DNA from: Natrinema salinisoli
Lineage (GTDB): Archaea; Halobacteriota; Halobacteria; Halobacteriales; Natrialbaceae
NCBI RefSeq assembly: GCF_020405205.1
Contig: NZ_CP084469.1
Location: 1,736,001-1,800,000, forward strand
Direction: 5' to 3'
Length of the DNA stretch: 64,000 nucleotides
In this document: positions 1-8,583 of the stretch, piece after piece
How positions within the stretch are numbered: the first letter of the stretch is position 1
How the letters are laid out: every line of letters starts with the position of its first letter
Translations under genes and position numbers: made by a program
Notes under the pieces: model-generated
Databases searched by the model: none
What the model saw: only the letters and a program-made list of their open reading frames with translations
What the model was told of the DNA's origin: nothing

Positions 1-1
1 C

Positions 2-214
2 GCCCTACAGCACGAGGCGTTCTTCCGGCGGTTCCATCAGCTCGTCACGGAGCGGGGTGTGTCGTTGCCTCCGGAGGGATTCAACGACATCCTGCTGTTA
101 GCGATGCTGACGACGGAACACGAGGAAGACATCTACGCGGTGAGCCCGCCGCATTGGGTCTTCAAGACCCTGACTGTCCTCGGCCGTGTGTTGGGGTACC
201 GTGTGCCTGACTAA
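2..214 (+). CDS. C-terminal end of an unidentified protein (5' end outside window)
   Basis: An open frame enters from the left edge and runs 70 codons to a TAA. The visible tail contains LPPEGFNDILLLAMLTT followed by an acidic stretch and a W-V-F-K-T-L-T-V-L-G-R hydrophobic/basic segment ending in GYRVPD. From memory this tail recalls small haloarchaeal cupin-family proteins, which end in a similar amphipathic segment. No cupin metal-binding motif is inside the window, so this is only a suggestion. The frame has normal halophilic codon use (G/C third positions) and ends 54 bp before the Tat-exported cupredoxin gene on the same strand. Confidence 0.5.
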   Translation, partial: ALQHEAFFRRFHQLVTERGVSLPPEGFNDILLLAMLTTEHEEDIYAVSPPHWVFKTLTVLGRVLGYRVPD

Positions 215-267
215 CTGACACCCCAGATAACACCAGTGACTTCCAGTAATACGATTCGAAATCGACA

Positions 268-1068
268 ATGACCCGATCACCAGATCATCGAATGGAAAAA
301 CCGGATGCGTCGACCAGTCAACCGACCAGCCGACGCAGAACCGTTCTCAGAGCTACCGGACTCGGCGCGGCGCTCCCGATACTCGGAGACGTTGCTACGG
401 CGAAAGAGAACGCTTCTGAACCGCCAAACGAGCGGGATGAAGCCGATACTGCCAGCCCACCGATTATCCACTCCCACTTCGGCTATTCAGGGACGAGTGA
501 CGACGAGATTCCAAACCGGTTGGAGCCGGACGAGACCATCGACCTCCACGTCGACGAGGACAAAATCGACGATTCGAATCTCCCGGCCCTGACGGTCGAG
601 TTCGGTGCGTTCCACTTCGACCCCGTGGGGCTTCACGTGGAGCCGGGGGCAATCGTCGAATTCGTATTCAACACTCCGGAGCACACGGCGACGGCGTACC
701 ATCCGGGTCAAGAACGTCAGCAACGCGTCCCCGACGGCGTTCCGGCGTTCTCATCGACGGTCAACGAGCACCACGGGTTCTGGCTCTATCGCTTCGAGAA
801 AGAAGGCGTGTATGACCTGTTCTGTGCCCCACATGAATGGGGTGGGATGGGCATGCGAATCGTCGTCGGTGACGATCCGGGTGGTGTCGTGCGGGCTCCT
901 GGCCGTCCGCCGCTTCCGATGACCGGTGCACTCCTCGGGACGGGACTAGACGGGAACATCGGCCACCCAGACATGGAACCGCAGCACATCATCGACAACG
1001 GGCCGATCTCTGGGCACGACCTGGGTATCGATCTCGAGGTAACGATAACGGCTCCAAGTCCAACCTGA
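268..1068 (+). CDS. Tat-exported cupredoxin (blue-copper) domain protein
   Basis: Protein of 266 aa. Residues 20-46 form a twin-arginine signal (SRRRTVLRA followed by a hydrophobic stretch ending in DVATA), so export in folded form is expected. After an acidic linker, residues about 105-200 form a plastocyanin/halocyanin-like domain. The likely type-1 copper ligands are a His in EHTATAYHP (H139 or H145) and the C-terminal cluster C186-A-P-H189 with a Met in GGMGM (M194 or M196). Family role: electron carrier or copper-binding surface protein. A C-terminal extension (residues 202-266), rich in Gly/Pro, is not part of the cupredoxin fold. An ATG at 292 is an alternative start that still keeps the whole Tat signal. 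It stands alone, followed by about 190 bp with no gene. Confidence 0.85.
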   Translation: MTRSPDHRMEKPDASTSQPTSRRRTVLRATGLGAALPILGDVATAKENASEPPNERDEADTASPPIIHSHFGYSGTSDDEIPNRLEPDETIDLHVDEDKIDDSNLPALTVEFGAFHFDPVGLHVEPGAIVEFVFNTPEHTATAYHPGQERQQRVPDGVPAFSSTVNEHHGFWLYRFEKEGVYDLFCAPHEWGGMGMRIVVGDDPGGVVRAPGRPPLPMTGALLGTGLDGNIGHPDMEPQHIIDNGPISGHDLGIDLEVTITAPSPT

Positions 1069-1260
1069 TATCTAACCTATTTTGACTGCTGCTTTCTGTG
1101 AACGAGTAGAACAGAGTGAACGATACAGTTCCCGTACGCTGTACGCAACGCCTGTCTGCTGAACGATTTCTGTGTTATCGATCGACGAACGAAAGAGCAA
1201 CTGACGGAAGAAGACTCAGCCACCCGAACAGCAACAGAGGCCCGAAACAGCCGATTTCGG

Positions 1261-1596
1261 CTACCTGCTCTCCCGCTGCTCGACCTTGTTCAGTTCGATC
1301 AACAGCCGAAAGATCGCCTTGACGAGGTTCGCGTCGACATCGAACTGTTCGGCGTTATCGCCCGCTCGCTCCATGACCTGCTGTTCCTGTTTCTCGTCGG
1401 TCGTCGGCAGGCCCTGTTCGTCTTTGACCGCCGCGATCGTGTCCGCGACGTACGTTCGCTGCGCGATCAGTTCGACGATCTCCTGATCGATCGTCCGAAT
1501 CTCCTCGCGCAGTTCGTCGAGGTCCATCTCCTCGGGCGTGCGATCCTCGTCGTCGATTCCGCCGTCCGTCTCCGTGTCCGTTGGCTCTCGAGTCAT
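1261..1596 (-). CDS. aroQ: Chorismate mutase (AroQ type)
   Basis: A 111-aa all-alpha chorismate mutase, converting chorismate to prephenate in Phe/Tyr synthesis. The N-terminal 25 residues are an acidic tail. The fold then shows the AroQ signature: LDELREEIRTIDQEIVELIAQR (split here as LDELREEIRTID and QEIVELIAQR), then VADTIAAVKDEQGLP, then the final helix FRLLIELNKVEQR. The start is the ATG at 1596, which overlaps the shikimate kinase stop in a 4-nt ATGA. This implies translational coupling in one mRNA. An upstream in-frame start at 1659 lies within shikimate kinase and is unlikely. Cytoplasmic; the shikimate kinase-chorismate mutase pairing is common in haloarchaea. Confidence 0.93.
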   Translation of the reverse strand: MTREPTDTETDGGIDDEDRTPEEMDLDELREEIRTIDQEIVELIAQRTYVADTIAAVKDEQGLPTTDEKQEQQVMERAGDNAEQFDVDANLVKAIFRLLIELNKVEQRESR

Positions 1597-2465
1597 GTCG
1601 TTCGTGTTCCGTCCGTTCGCGTCCCCAGTAATCGTGTCGTTCCGTCGCGCTCGGTCCACCGGGTCTGGACCGCCTCGAGCGAGTCGCGATCCCCGACGGC
1701 GACGTAGCTTGGCCCCGTGCCGGACAGGGAAACACCGGCGACGTCGGGCAAGGCGTCGATCATCGGCCCGGTCGAGAACTCGAGGGCGGCCGCGAAGGCG
1801 AAGCCGTTGACGGTCATCGCCTCGCCGTAGCGGCCGTCGAGCGCGAGTTCTTCGACCAGCCGGGCCATCGGGGCGACGCGTTCGCAGGCCGAGACGTCGG
1901 CGTCGGCGCTGTAAGACTGTTCGGGCGGCGTGTAGACCAGCGCGTGCCAGTCGACTTCCTCGCGGGCGAGCAACGCATCGGCCGTGTTGTCGGTGACCGT
2001 CACGCCGCCGAGCATGCTCGCGCTGGCGTCGTCGAACGCGCCGGTGACGGTCACGCCGGCATCGCGAGCAGCTCGAACGCCGAGGCGACAGGCGTCGATC
2101 CGGTCGACCGAATCGACGACCTCGAGGGCGTCCAGCGTCGCGAGTACCGTCGCGTTGGCCGCCGCGCTGGAGCTCTTCAGCCCGGACGCCATCGGCACCT
2201 CGCTTTCGGTCCGGACGCGAGCACCGACGGTCGACTCGTCCAGCCCGGCCTGCTCGGCGTACTCGGCGATCGTCAACGCGGCACAGCGCTCGACGAGCGT
2301 CACGTCGGCCTCGGGTCGCCCGGCGATTTCACCGACGACGTCGCCGTCGCCCGTGAGTTCGACGGTCGCCGTCGTCTCGAGGTCGATCGCGAACGCCGAG
2401 CCGGTCCCGGTCGCGAGCGCGTTGAGCACCGTCCCGGCAGCGGGTGCGACAGCACGACCATCCAT
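1593..2465 (-). CDS. aroK: Shikimate kinase, archaeal GHMP-superfamily type
   Basis: Protein of 290 aa that phosphorylates shikimate in aromatic amino-acid synthesis. It belongs to the GHMP kinase superfamily, unrelated to bacterial AroK/AroL. The superfamily ATP loop is seen as P-M-A-S-G-L-K-S-S-S-A-A at residues 91-102, and the C-terminal GHMP motif as GVSLSGTGPSYVAVG. Length is normal for the archaeal family. It is the first gene of a two-gene operon with chorismate mutase (ATGA overlap at 1593-1596). Upstream lies a 138-bp divergent promoter region shared with the gene at 2604. Confidence 0.93.
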   Translation of the reverse strand: MDGRAVAPAAGTVLNALATGTGSAFAIDLETTATVELTGDGDVVGEIAGRPEADVTLVERCAALTIAEYAEQAGLDESTVGARVRTESEVPMASGLKSSSAAANATVLATLDALEVVDSVDRIDACRLGVRAARDAGVTVTGAFDDASASMLGGVTVTDNTADALLAREEVDWHALVYTPPEQSYSADADVSACERVAPMARLVEELALDGRYGEAMTVNGFAFAAALEFSTGPMIDALPDVAGVSLSGTGPSYVAVGDRDSLEAVQTRWTERDGTTRLLGTRTDGTRTT

Positions 2466-2603
2466 ACACGGACACTCTCAGAGGGCGTACTTACGGCTGA
2501 CGATCCGCGGAAATCGCGGCTCGGTCGGTCCGGGCGGTACTGATCGTCCCGTCACGAGCGACGGAGCACACCGCTTTTGCCCCGTCCGATCCAAGACGCG
2601 ACA

Positions 2604-3035
2604 ATGAGCGCGCGCAACAACGTCGCCCCCAGCACGATCGGTGTCGATCTCGTCGACGGTGGTGTGGTCGTCGAGTACCACGATGGCCGAGAGGTATTCT
2701 ACCACGGGCCTCCCGAACCCGTCGAGGGACCGCTGACGACTCCGCCGGGCAAGGAGGTACACGTCCTCGTCACCGATCCCGACGGCGTCGAGGGCGTCAT
2801 GACCTACGTCAACGACCGGAACACCCACGACGACATCCTCGAGACGACCGGCGTCGGTCGCGTGATGCTCGATCGCGACGACGAGGAGGAACTGTTTCCG
2901 GGCGTCACCGTCGCGACGGAAGCGTACTCGATCCGCGTCGAAGCGGATCTCTCGCTCGTCGACGGCCGGGTATTCGTCTTCGCGGAGGACGAAATGAGCG
3001 AACACGCCTACGAACTCGTCGAGGAGGCCGACTGA
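2604..3035 (+). CDS. Conserved haloarchaeal protein, DUF5796-like
   Basis: A 143-aa soluble acidic protein with no recognised catalytic motif. Conserved-looking stretches include PSTIGVDLVDGG, FYHGPPEPVEG, VLVTDP and YVNDRNTHDDIL. From memory these match the haloarchaeal DUF5796 family; function unknown. The ATG at 2604 is preferred over the in-frame ATG at 2577, because family members begin just before the N-x-V-A-P-S-T motif. Its stop overlaps the ATG of the next gene (3035), so the two are probably co-translated. Confidence 0.8.
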   Translation: MSARNNVAPSTIGVDLVDGGVVVEYHDGREVFYHGPPEPVEGPLTTPPGKEVHVLVTDPDGVEGVMTYVNDRNTHDDILETTGVGRVMLDRDDEEELFPGVTVATEAYSIRVEADLSLVDGRVFVFAEDEMSEHAYELVEEAD

Positions 3036-3280
3036 TGCCGCTGCAGAAGCCCTGGCGCGACCTCGAGCGGGAAACCGTTGCCGGCGCACCGGACCGACCC
3101 GGCGTCTACGAGCTCGGCGACGGGTCGGGAACGGTGCTTGCGGTCGACCACGGCGTCCTCCGGGACGAACTCAAGACCGCGCTGGCGTACGGAGACGGCG
3201 ACCGCGTGCGCTGGACGGAAACCCACACCCTCGATCAGGCGCGCGAACTCGCAGCCGACCACCGCGAACGGCTCGAGTGA
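3035..3280 (+). CDS. Small conserved haloarchaeal protein, DUF7508-like
   Basis: An 81-aa protein. The core contains PDRPGVYELGDGSGTVL, then LRDELKTALAYGDGDRVRW, then a helical tail TLDQARELAADHRERL. The P-G-V-Y-E-L start followed by a beta strand and helix is reminiscent of the GIY-YIG-type alpha/beta unit, but the catalytic Arg/Glu pattern is not convincing. I therefore call no nuclease function. It starts at 3035, overlapping the stop of the upstream DUF5796-like gene. It is convergent with the zinc-finger gene at 3282-3416, with almost no spacing. Confidence 0.75.
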   Translation: MPLQKPWRDLERETVAGAPDRPGVYELGDGSGTVLAVDHGVLRDELKTALAYGDGDRVRWTETHTLDQARELAADHRERLE

Positions 3281-3281
3281 A

Positions 3282-3416
3282 CTACTGGATGTAGGTCGGC
3301 TCGGACCCGTCACACCGCTTCTCGTGTTCCGCCGCGTCCGACTGCTCCTCGAAGAGGAGGCCGCAAGTTTCGCACTCGTACCAGGTGGCGTCGTCGCGCT
3401 CGGTCTGGACGACCAT
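3282..3416 (-). CDS. 44-aa zinc-finger protein, DUF7128-like
   Basis: A very short gene starting MVVQTERDDATWYECETC and ending YIQ. It carries Cys-x2-Cys (C15, C18) and a later His-x3-Cys (H31, C35), a compact C2HC/C2H2-like zinc site. From memory this matches the haloarchaeal DUF7128 micro-zinc-finger family. G/C-rich third codon positions and the intact metal site argue for a real gene. Its stop lies 2 bp from the end of the convergent gene at 3035-3280. Function unknown; such microproteins usually bind nucleic acid or another protein. Confidence 0.8.
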   Translation of the reverse strand: MVVQTERDDATWYECETCGLLFEEQSDAAEHEKRCDGSEPTYIQ

Positions 3417-3507
3417 AGTTGTTCATCGAACACGAACGGCAAAAGGCGTTTCTCCGGTTGCTGTCCCCGAACCCGACGAAAGACGGGCGTTCCGCGGACC
3501 GTCGTCG

Positions 3508-4410
3508 CTACGCCTCGAGCTGGGTCAGCTCGTCGACGTCCGGAATCTTCTCGCTCGCGGAGGTGATCTGTTGCATGCGCTGTTCGTGTTTCGTGTACGC
3601 GTACTCGGCCAGATCGGAGGGGCTCGGGCCGGGACCGTCTTCGGAACTCGCTCCTTCGTCGCCGCTCAGACTGTCCTGAACTAGCGGAACCAGTTCGTCG
3701 ACCGTCTCCCGGAGGAGGTCGGGTTCGACCTCGCCGTCGGCCACGAGCGACTTGAGTTTCGCCATCCCGAAGCCGACGTGGCGTCCCTCGTCGCTTCGAA
3801 CCAGTTTGAGCCCCTCGACGAGCCCCGGCAGATCGGGCAGTTCGGGCTCGTTCTCACCGTACGCGAGGGTGAGTCCGTAGTAGCCGGTCTGGGCCAGAAT
3901 CCCCTCGATCGTCAGATGGTAGTGGCAGTGGGCCTTCGCGCGGGTTTCCGGCGTGTCCTCCTCGAGCAGTCGCGCCATGGCCCGCTCGTTGCGCTCGAAC
4001 AGCTCGTCGTAGGGTTCGTTGAACCACTTCGCGTCGGTCGGCGACGAAAGCTCCTGTCCGCGCCGCTCCTCTTCCGCGTGGATCACTTCGCGCCAGTAGC
4101 GATCGAAGAAGTCGGTGTGTTTGGACTCCTCGTAGAGCTGCGTGGTGATGAACAGCTGGTCCTCGATGTCCTCGAGGACGACCGCGAGCGGCGCGAGATC
4201 TTCCGTCACCGACTCCTCGCCAGCGCCGAACAGCGCGAGCGACTGCTTGAGACCGGTGAAGGCCGGCTCGGGGAGTTCCGCGGCTCCCTCGAGGTCGGCC
4301 GACAGATCGATCTCGTGTGGATCCCAGTGTTTCTCGACTGCGTTTCGGTAGTAGTTGTGCGATCGCGTCCCCGTATTCAGTTGCATCGCAGGATGGTCGC
4401 TGGTAGCCAT
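3508..4410 (-). CDS. R2-like ligand-binding oxidase (R2lox), ferritin-fold Mn/Fe protein
   Basis: A 300-aa four-helix-bundle protein that lines up closely with the mycobacterial R2lox prototype rather than a true ribonucleotide reductase R2. The six predicted metal ligands are E65 (in GEESVTED), E95 and H98 (EESKH), E169 (IEG), E208 and H211 (DEGRH). The two residues that form the R2lox Val-Tyr ether crosslink are both present, as V68 and Y164. Family knowledge: R2lox assembles a heterodinuclear Mn/Fe centre, binds a fatty acid and lacks the R2 radical-transfer tail; its physiological substrate is unknown. The C-terminus matches the R2lox YxxxK/R...ITSAS end. Divergent from the Bat regulator at 4497 across a short shared promoter region. 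Confidence 0.9.
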   Translation of the reverse strand: MATSDHPAMQLNTGTRSHNYYRNAVEKHWDPHEIDLSADLEGAAELPEPAFTGLKQSLALFGAGEESVTEDLAPLAVVLEDIEDQLFITTQLYEESKHTDFFDRYWREVIHAEEERRGQELSSPTDAKWFNEPYDELFERNERAMARLLEEDTPETRAKAHCHYHLTIEGILAQTGYYGLTLAYGENEPELPDLPGLVEGLKLVRSDEGRHVGFGMAKLKSLVADGEVEPDLLRETVDELVPLVQDSLSGDEGASSEDGPGPSPSDLAEYAYTKHEQRMQQITSASEKIPDVDELTQLEA

Positions 4411-4463
4411 TCGTACCCGAACATATGCGTCGCCGTCCGATCAGCCTGTATCTCATGTATTAG

Positions 4464-4478
4464 GGTATTTAAGTATAG
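4464..4478 (+). promoter_or_regulatory. TATA box of the Bat-type regulator gene
   Basis: The sequence TATTTAAGTATA (4466-4477 region) is centred about 27 nt before the ATG at 4497. This is the spacing expected for a leaderless haloarchaeal mRNA. The same near-palindromic AT block could also serve the divergent R2lox gene. Confidence 0.6.
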
Positions 4479-4496
4479 CCGGACTGAGCCGGTCGT

Positions 4497-5129
4497 ATGG
4501 GTCTCATCGCGGAGTTCCAGCTCGATTCGCCGGATCTACCGTTGACAGACGCCGTCGCGGCCGTCTCGGATATCACGCTCTACATCGAACGGATCCTCGT
4601 CGTCGATCCCGATCGGCCGGTCGTCCTCTGTCGAGCCGTCGGGGCGATCGACGACTTTTCCGAGGCGCTGACGTGCGATCCGACGGTCGAGGCGTACACG
4701 ACGATGGACGGGACGAACGGCGGCGCGATGTATCGAATCAGATTGCGAGATCCCCCGCTCCCGATCTATCGGAAGTACGTCGAACTGGGGACGACCCCGC
4801 TGGGCGGGATCGTAACCGTCGACGGCTGGTGGGGACGAGCACGGTTTCCCGACCGAGAGGCGCTCGCGGAGTACCGCGCGTTCTGTACGGAGCGTGGCGG
4901 GACGTTCAAACTCGAGCGATTGACTCGAGAGTCCTCGACGGATGACCCACCGTTCGGCCTCACCGACGAACAGTACGAGGCGCTGGTCGCGGCCCACGAG
5001 GCGGGCTACTTCGCGGTGCCACGAGAGGCCTCGACGGAAGAGATCGGCGACCGACTGGGGGTTTCGGCACCGTCGGCCTCCGAGCGGCTGCGACGGGGGA
5101 TCGATCGGCTCCTCGAGAACGCGCTGTGA
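4497..5129 (+). CDS. Bat-type (bacterio-opsin activator) HTH transcriptional regulator
   Basis: A 210-aa cytoplasmic regulator. The N-terminal about 150 residues form the alpha/beta sensor-like domain seen in haloarchaeal Bat relatives (starting with an E-F-Q-L-D-S-P-D-L-P-L strand). The C-terminus is the HTH_10 domain: FGLTDEQYEALVAAHEAGYF, then VPREASTEEIGDRLGVSAPSASERLRR (quoted in parts), then LL. No PAS or GAF domain is present, so the input signal is unclear. A good TATA box lies 27 nt upstream, suggesting a leaderless message. Divergent from R2lox, which makes R2lox a plausible target (inference). Confidence 0.85.
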   Translation: MGLIAEFQLDSPDLPLTDAVAAVSDITLYIERILVVDPDRPVVLCRAVGAIDDFSEALTCDPTVEAYTTMDGTNGGAMYRIRLRDPPLPIYRKYVELGTTPLGGIVTVDGWWGRARFPDREALAEYRAFCTERGGTFKLERLTRESSTDDPPFGLTDEQYEALVAAHEAGYFAVPREASTEEIGDRLGVSAPSASERLRRGIDRLLENAL

Positions 5130-5224
5130 TCCGAGCCGATCGGTCACGGACCCCGTTTGGCTGTGATCGGCGTCGCTCGCCTGATGGGACAATTCTCAAG
5201 GCGACCGGCACGAAAGGAACGGGT

Positions 5225-7459
5225 ATGAGTTCGTCGGAACCGGACGGCGTGACCCTGTCCGTTCGCGCCGCAGAGAAAGGAGACGCGGGTCGGGGCGTCG
5301 CCCGGATTCCCGAGGCGGCGCGGCGACAGCTCGGGGTTCTCAGCGGCGATACCGTCGTGATCGAGGGCGACGAGACGACCGTCGCCAAGATGTGGCCTGC
5401 CGATCAGTCGGTCCCGGACAACGCCGTCCAGATCGACGGCGACACGCGTGCGAACGCCGGCGTTCACGTGGGCGATACGGTGTCCGTCCGGGCGAAGGAC
5501 AAATCGACCATCACCGACGCCGAGAGAGTCACCCTGATCGCACCCCCGGGACTGCCCGAGCGCCAGCGCCGGGCCGCCGAGAGCGAGGCCGCGGAGAAAC
5601 TGCGAAATCGGCCGGTACGAGCCGGCGAACAGGTGCGTATCGAGGGGATCGATCAGCAGCCGTTCCGCGTTACCGACACGGACCCGAGGGGTGACGTTCG
5701 AATCACGAACGGGACGACGATCCGGATCGTCGACGGCGATGGAGGATCGCGGGACACTGCGACTTCCGCCGGTTCCGGAGCCACCGACCCTGACCGCACG
5801 TCCAGCAGTTCGGCCGGTACACCAGCCACGATCGACTCCGGTTCCGAGGCGGACGTCGACGGAGTCAGCCCGAACTCCGGCGTCACCTACGAGGACATCG
5901 GCGGGCTCGACGAGGAACTCGAGCTCGTCCGGGAGATGATCGAACTCCCGCTGTCGGAACCGGAGCTGTTCCGCCGGCTCGGCGTCGAGCCCCCCTCTGG
6001 CGTCCTGCTCTACGGCCCGCCGGGCACCGGGAAGACGCTGATCGCCCGCGCCGTGGCCAACGAGGTCGACGCAAACTTCGAGACGATCTCGGGGCCGGAG
6101 ATCATGTCGAAGTACAAGGGCGAGAGCGAGGAGCGACTCCGGGAGGTGTTCGAAACGGCCGAGGCGAACGCGCCGACGATCGTCTTCTTCGACGAGATCG
6201 ACTCGATCGCCGGCACGCGCGACGACGAGGGGGACGCCGAAAACCGAATCGTCGGCCAGCTGTTGACCCTGATGGACGGCCTCGACGCCCGCGGCGAGGT
6301 GATCGTCATCGGCGCGACAAACCGCGTGGACACGATCGATCCCGCGCTCCGCAGGGGCGGCCGGTTCGACCGCGAGATCCAGATCGGCGTCCCCGACGAG
6401 GAAGGCCGCCGGGAGATCCTCGAGGTCCACACGCGCGGGATGCCGCTCGCCGACGACGTGGACGTCGATGCCATCGCACGGCGAACGCACGGCTTCGTCG
6501 GGGCGGACCTGGACGCCGTCGCGAGCGAGGCGGCTATGGCCGCCATTCGCGATCGGCCGACCGAGACGGACGAACTCGACGAGTGGAACCGAAATCCGAC
6601 GGTCCGAAAAACGCACTTCGATTCCGCGCTCGCGTCCGTCGAGCCCTCCGCGATGCGCGAGTACGTCGCAGAATCGCCGAATACCGACTTCTCGGACGTC
6701 GGCGGCCTCGAAGCGGCGAAACAGACGCTTCGCGAGTCGGTCGAGTGGCCGCTGACGTACGATCGCCTCTTCGAGGAGACCGACACGAATCCGCCATCGG
6801 GCGTCCTGCTGTACGGTCCCCCGGGGACCGGAAAGACGCTGCTCGCCCGGGCGCTGGCGGGCGAAACCGACGTCAACTTCGTCCGCGTCGACGGCCCCGA
6901 GATCGTCGATCGCTACGTCGGCGAGAGCGAGAAGGCGATCCGCGAGGTGTTCGAGCGCGCTCGCCAGTCGGCCCCGTCGATCGTCTTCTTCGACGAGATC
7001 GACGCCATCACCGCCGCCCGCGGCGAGGGTCACGAGGTGACCGAACGCATCGTCTCACAGCTCCTGACCGAACTCGACGGGATGCGGGAGAACCCCAACC
7101 TCGTCGTGCTGGCCGCGACCAACCGCAAGGACCAGATCGACCCCGCACTGCTCCGGCCCGGTCGACTCGACACGCACGTCTTCGTCGGCGAACCCGACCT
7201 GGACGCTCGAGAAAAGATCCTCGCGGTCCACACGGAGGGGAAACCCCTCGCCGACGACGTCGACGTCGCCGAACTCGCGGCCGAACTCGAAGGCTACACC
7301 GGGGCCGACCTCGAGGCACTGGTCAGAGACGCCTCGATGCGGGCGATTCGCGAGGTCGCCGACGAGTACGGTCCCGAGACGGCCAACGAGAAGGCATCGG
7401 AGGTGCGGGTCGAGCGCCGTCACCTCGAGGCCGCGCGCGAGGAAACCGACGTCCAGTGA
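5225..7459 (+). CDS. Cdc48/VAT-family AAA ATPase, paralog A
   Basis: A 744-aa double-ring AAA unfoldase. Residues 1-110 are the double-psi beta-barrel N-domain (V-x-R-A-A-E-K-G-D-A-G-R-G-V). A low-complexity Ser/Thr/Gly/Asp linker of about 50 residues follows before TYEDIGGL. D1 has Walker A GPPGTGKT near residue 266 and Walker B FFDEID near 320. D2 has Walker A near 532 and FFDEID near 586. Both domains carry Arg-finger-type PALRRGGRFD/PALLRPGRLD segments. Family role: ATP-driven extraction and unfolding of proteins for degradation. The ATG at 5225 is used because the N-domain begins there. The long linker is absent from paralog B at 8584-10812, implying a specialised copy. Confidence 0.93.
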   Translation: MSSSEPDGVTLSVRAAEKGDAGRGVARIPEAARRQLGVLSGDTVVIEGDETTVAKMWPADQSVPDNAVQIDGDTRANAGVHVGDTVSVRAKDKSTITDAERVTLIAPPGLPERQRRAAESEAAEKLRNRPVRAGEQVRIEGIDQQPFRVTDTDPRGDVRITNGTTIRIVDGDGGSRDTATSAGSGATDPDRTSSSSAGTPATIDSGSEADVDGVSPNSGVTYEDIGGLDEELELVREMIELPLSEPELFRRLGVEPPSGVLLYGPPGTGKTLIARAVANEVDANFETISGPEIMSKYKGESEERLREVFETAEANAPTIVFFDEIDSIAGTRDDEGDAENRIVGQLLTLMDGLDARGEVIVIGATNRVDTIDPALRRGGRFDREIQIGVPDEEGRREILEVHTRGMPLADDVDVDAIARRTHGFVGADLDAVASEAAMAAIRDRPTETDELDEWNRNPTVRKTHFDSALASVEPSAMREYVAESPNTDFSDVGGLEAAKQTLRESVEWPLTYDRLFEETDTNPPSGVLLYGPPGTGKTLLARALAGETDVNFVRVDGPEIVDRYVGESEKAIREVFERARQSAPSIVFFDEIDAITAARGEGHEVTERIVSQLLTELDGMRENPNLVVLAATNRKDQIDPALLRPGRLDTHVFVGEPDLDAREKILAVHTEGKPLADDVDVAELAAELEGYTGADLEALVRDASMRAIREVADEYGPETANEKASEVRVERRHLEAAREETDVQ

Positions 7460-7585
7460 ATCGGTCCGAACGCGTTCGGCTCGGCGCTCGGGGACCGAAC
7501 GACCGACAGGCGGACCGAAGATAGCGTCTCCGCTGCCCACCGGCTCTCGGTCACAGCGGACGGCCGGATACGGTCGCCCCGCTTA

Positions 7586-8419
7586 CTACTCTCCGGTGAG
7601 AAACGACTCGAGACGGTCGCGGTACGCGTCCGGCCGGTCCTCCGTGACCCAGTGACCCGCGTCCTCGAGCGCGACGACCTCGCCGCCGATGTCCGCCGCA
7701 AGTTGCCGCCCGTCGTCGACGGGTTGTTCCGCGTCCGCCGCTCCCCAGAGGCACAGCAGGTCGGCGTCGATGGCGTCGTAGTCGATTTCCGTCGTGTGGT
7801 TCGTGTTCGTCGCGACGGCGGCGCGGGCGAACGCCCGCCGACCGTCGGATCGGAGCCAGGGCTCGGTCATTCCGTCGATCCACTCGGGACTCGGGTCGGC
7901 TCGCTCGAGCCCGTCGACGAACGCGCGATCCAGCCGCTCGCGGAACGCGTCGGCGTCCATCTCGAGCGTGCGCGGGAGCCCGAGCGAGGTGATGTACTCG
8001 ACCGGCCAGGAGCCGTACGCCGTCGCGTTCGAGAGGACGAGTTTATCGACTCGATCGTCCGTGTGGGCTGCGTATCGGAGGGCGACGCCGCCCCCGATGT
8101 CGTGGCCGACGACGTGGAACTCCTCGAGCCCGAGCTGGTCGACGAGGTCGGCGATAGCCGCTTCCTGGGCGCGGATCGAGCGATCGAAGCCGTCGCGTCG
8201 GTCGCTGTTCCCGTAGCCGACGAAGTCCGGAACGATCGTTCGGAACTGCCCCTCGAGCGAGGGTGCGATCCGTCGCCAGAGGAACGACCACGTCGGGATG
8301 CCGTGAAGGAACAGGACCGGCGTGCCCGCTCCCGCGTCGCGGTACGCGAGCGACAGGTCGTGGCCGTCGACGGTGACGGTCGTCTCCGTTTGCGACTCGG
8401 ACCAGGTCTCGTGGTTCAC
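7586..8419 (-). CDS. Alpha/beta hydrolase, haloalkane-dehalogenase-like, paralog 1
   Basis: A 277-aa soluble alpha/beta hydrolase. It has the oxyanion motif HGIPTWSFLWR, a nucleophile elbow VGHDIGGGVA with Asp in the nucleophile position, and the catalytic His in DAGHWVTED. Asp at the elbow is typical of the haloalkane dehalogenase/epoxide hydrolase branch rather than serine esterases. The substrate cannot be deduced. It is clearly homologous to the gene at 20919-21773: both share WSFLWR, VGYGNS, DGFDRSIRAQE, SNLGLP/TSLGLP and NTNHTTEIDY. Located between the two Cdc48 genes; no operon partner on its strand. Confidence 0.85.
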   Translation of the reverse strand: MNHETWSESQTETTVTVDGHDLSLAYRDAGAGTPVLFLHGIPTWSFLWRRIAPSLEGQFRTIVPDFVGYGNSDRRDGFDRSIRAQEAAIADLVDQLGLEEFHVVGHDIGGGVALRYAAHTDDRVDKLVLSNATAYGSWPVEYITSLGLPRTLEMDADAFRERLDRAFVDGLERADPSPEWIDGMTEPWLRSDGRRAFARAAVATNTNHTTEIDYDAIDADLLCLWGAADAEQPVDDGRQLAADIGGEVVALEDAGHWVTEDRPDAYRDRLESFLTGE

Positions 8420-8583
8420 GTCTCACCGTTCGACTGCGAAGGGAATAGTGGTATGTGGATCGATCGTCCGCTACCGTTTCAGCGCTCGATCGACACTGCT
8501 CGATACGCGATAGCTCTCCTCTCGGTCGAATGCATAAACCGACGAGAACAGAAGACTCGAAACGGATTCGAGAGCGGCCGGCG

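Noticed and set aside
5144-7033. Long open frame antisense to Cdc48 paralog A
   Set aside because: Mirror of a high-GC coding strand; no conserved motif, while the sense strand encodes a complete AAA ATPase. Same reasoning applies to long antisense frames over 9197-10899, 16708-17583, 17550-19034, 45789-46976 and 51970-54471.
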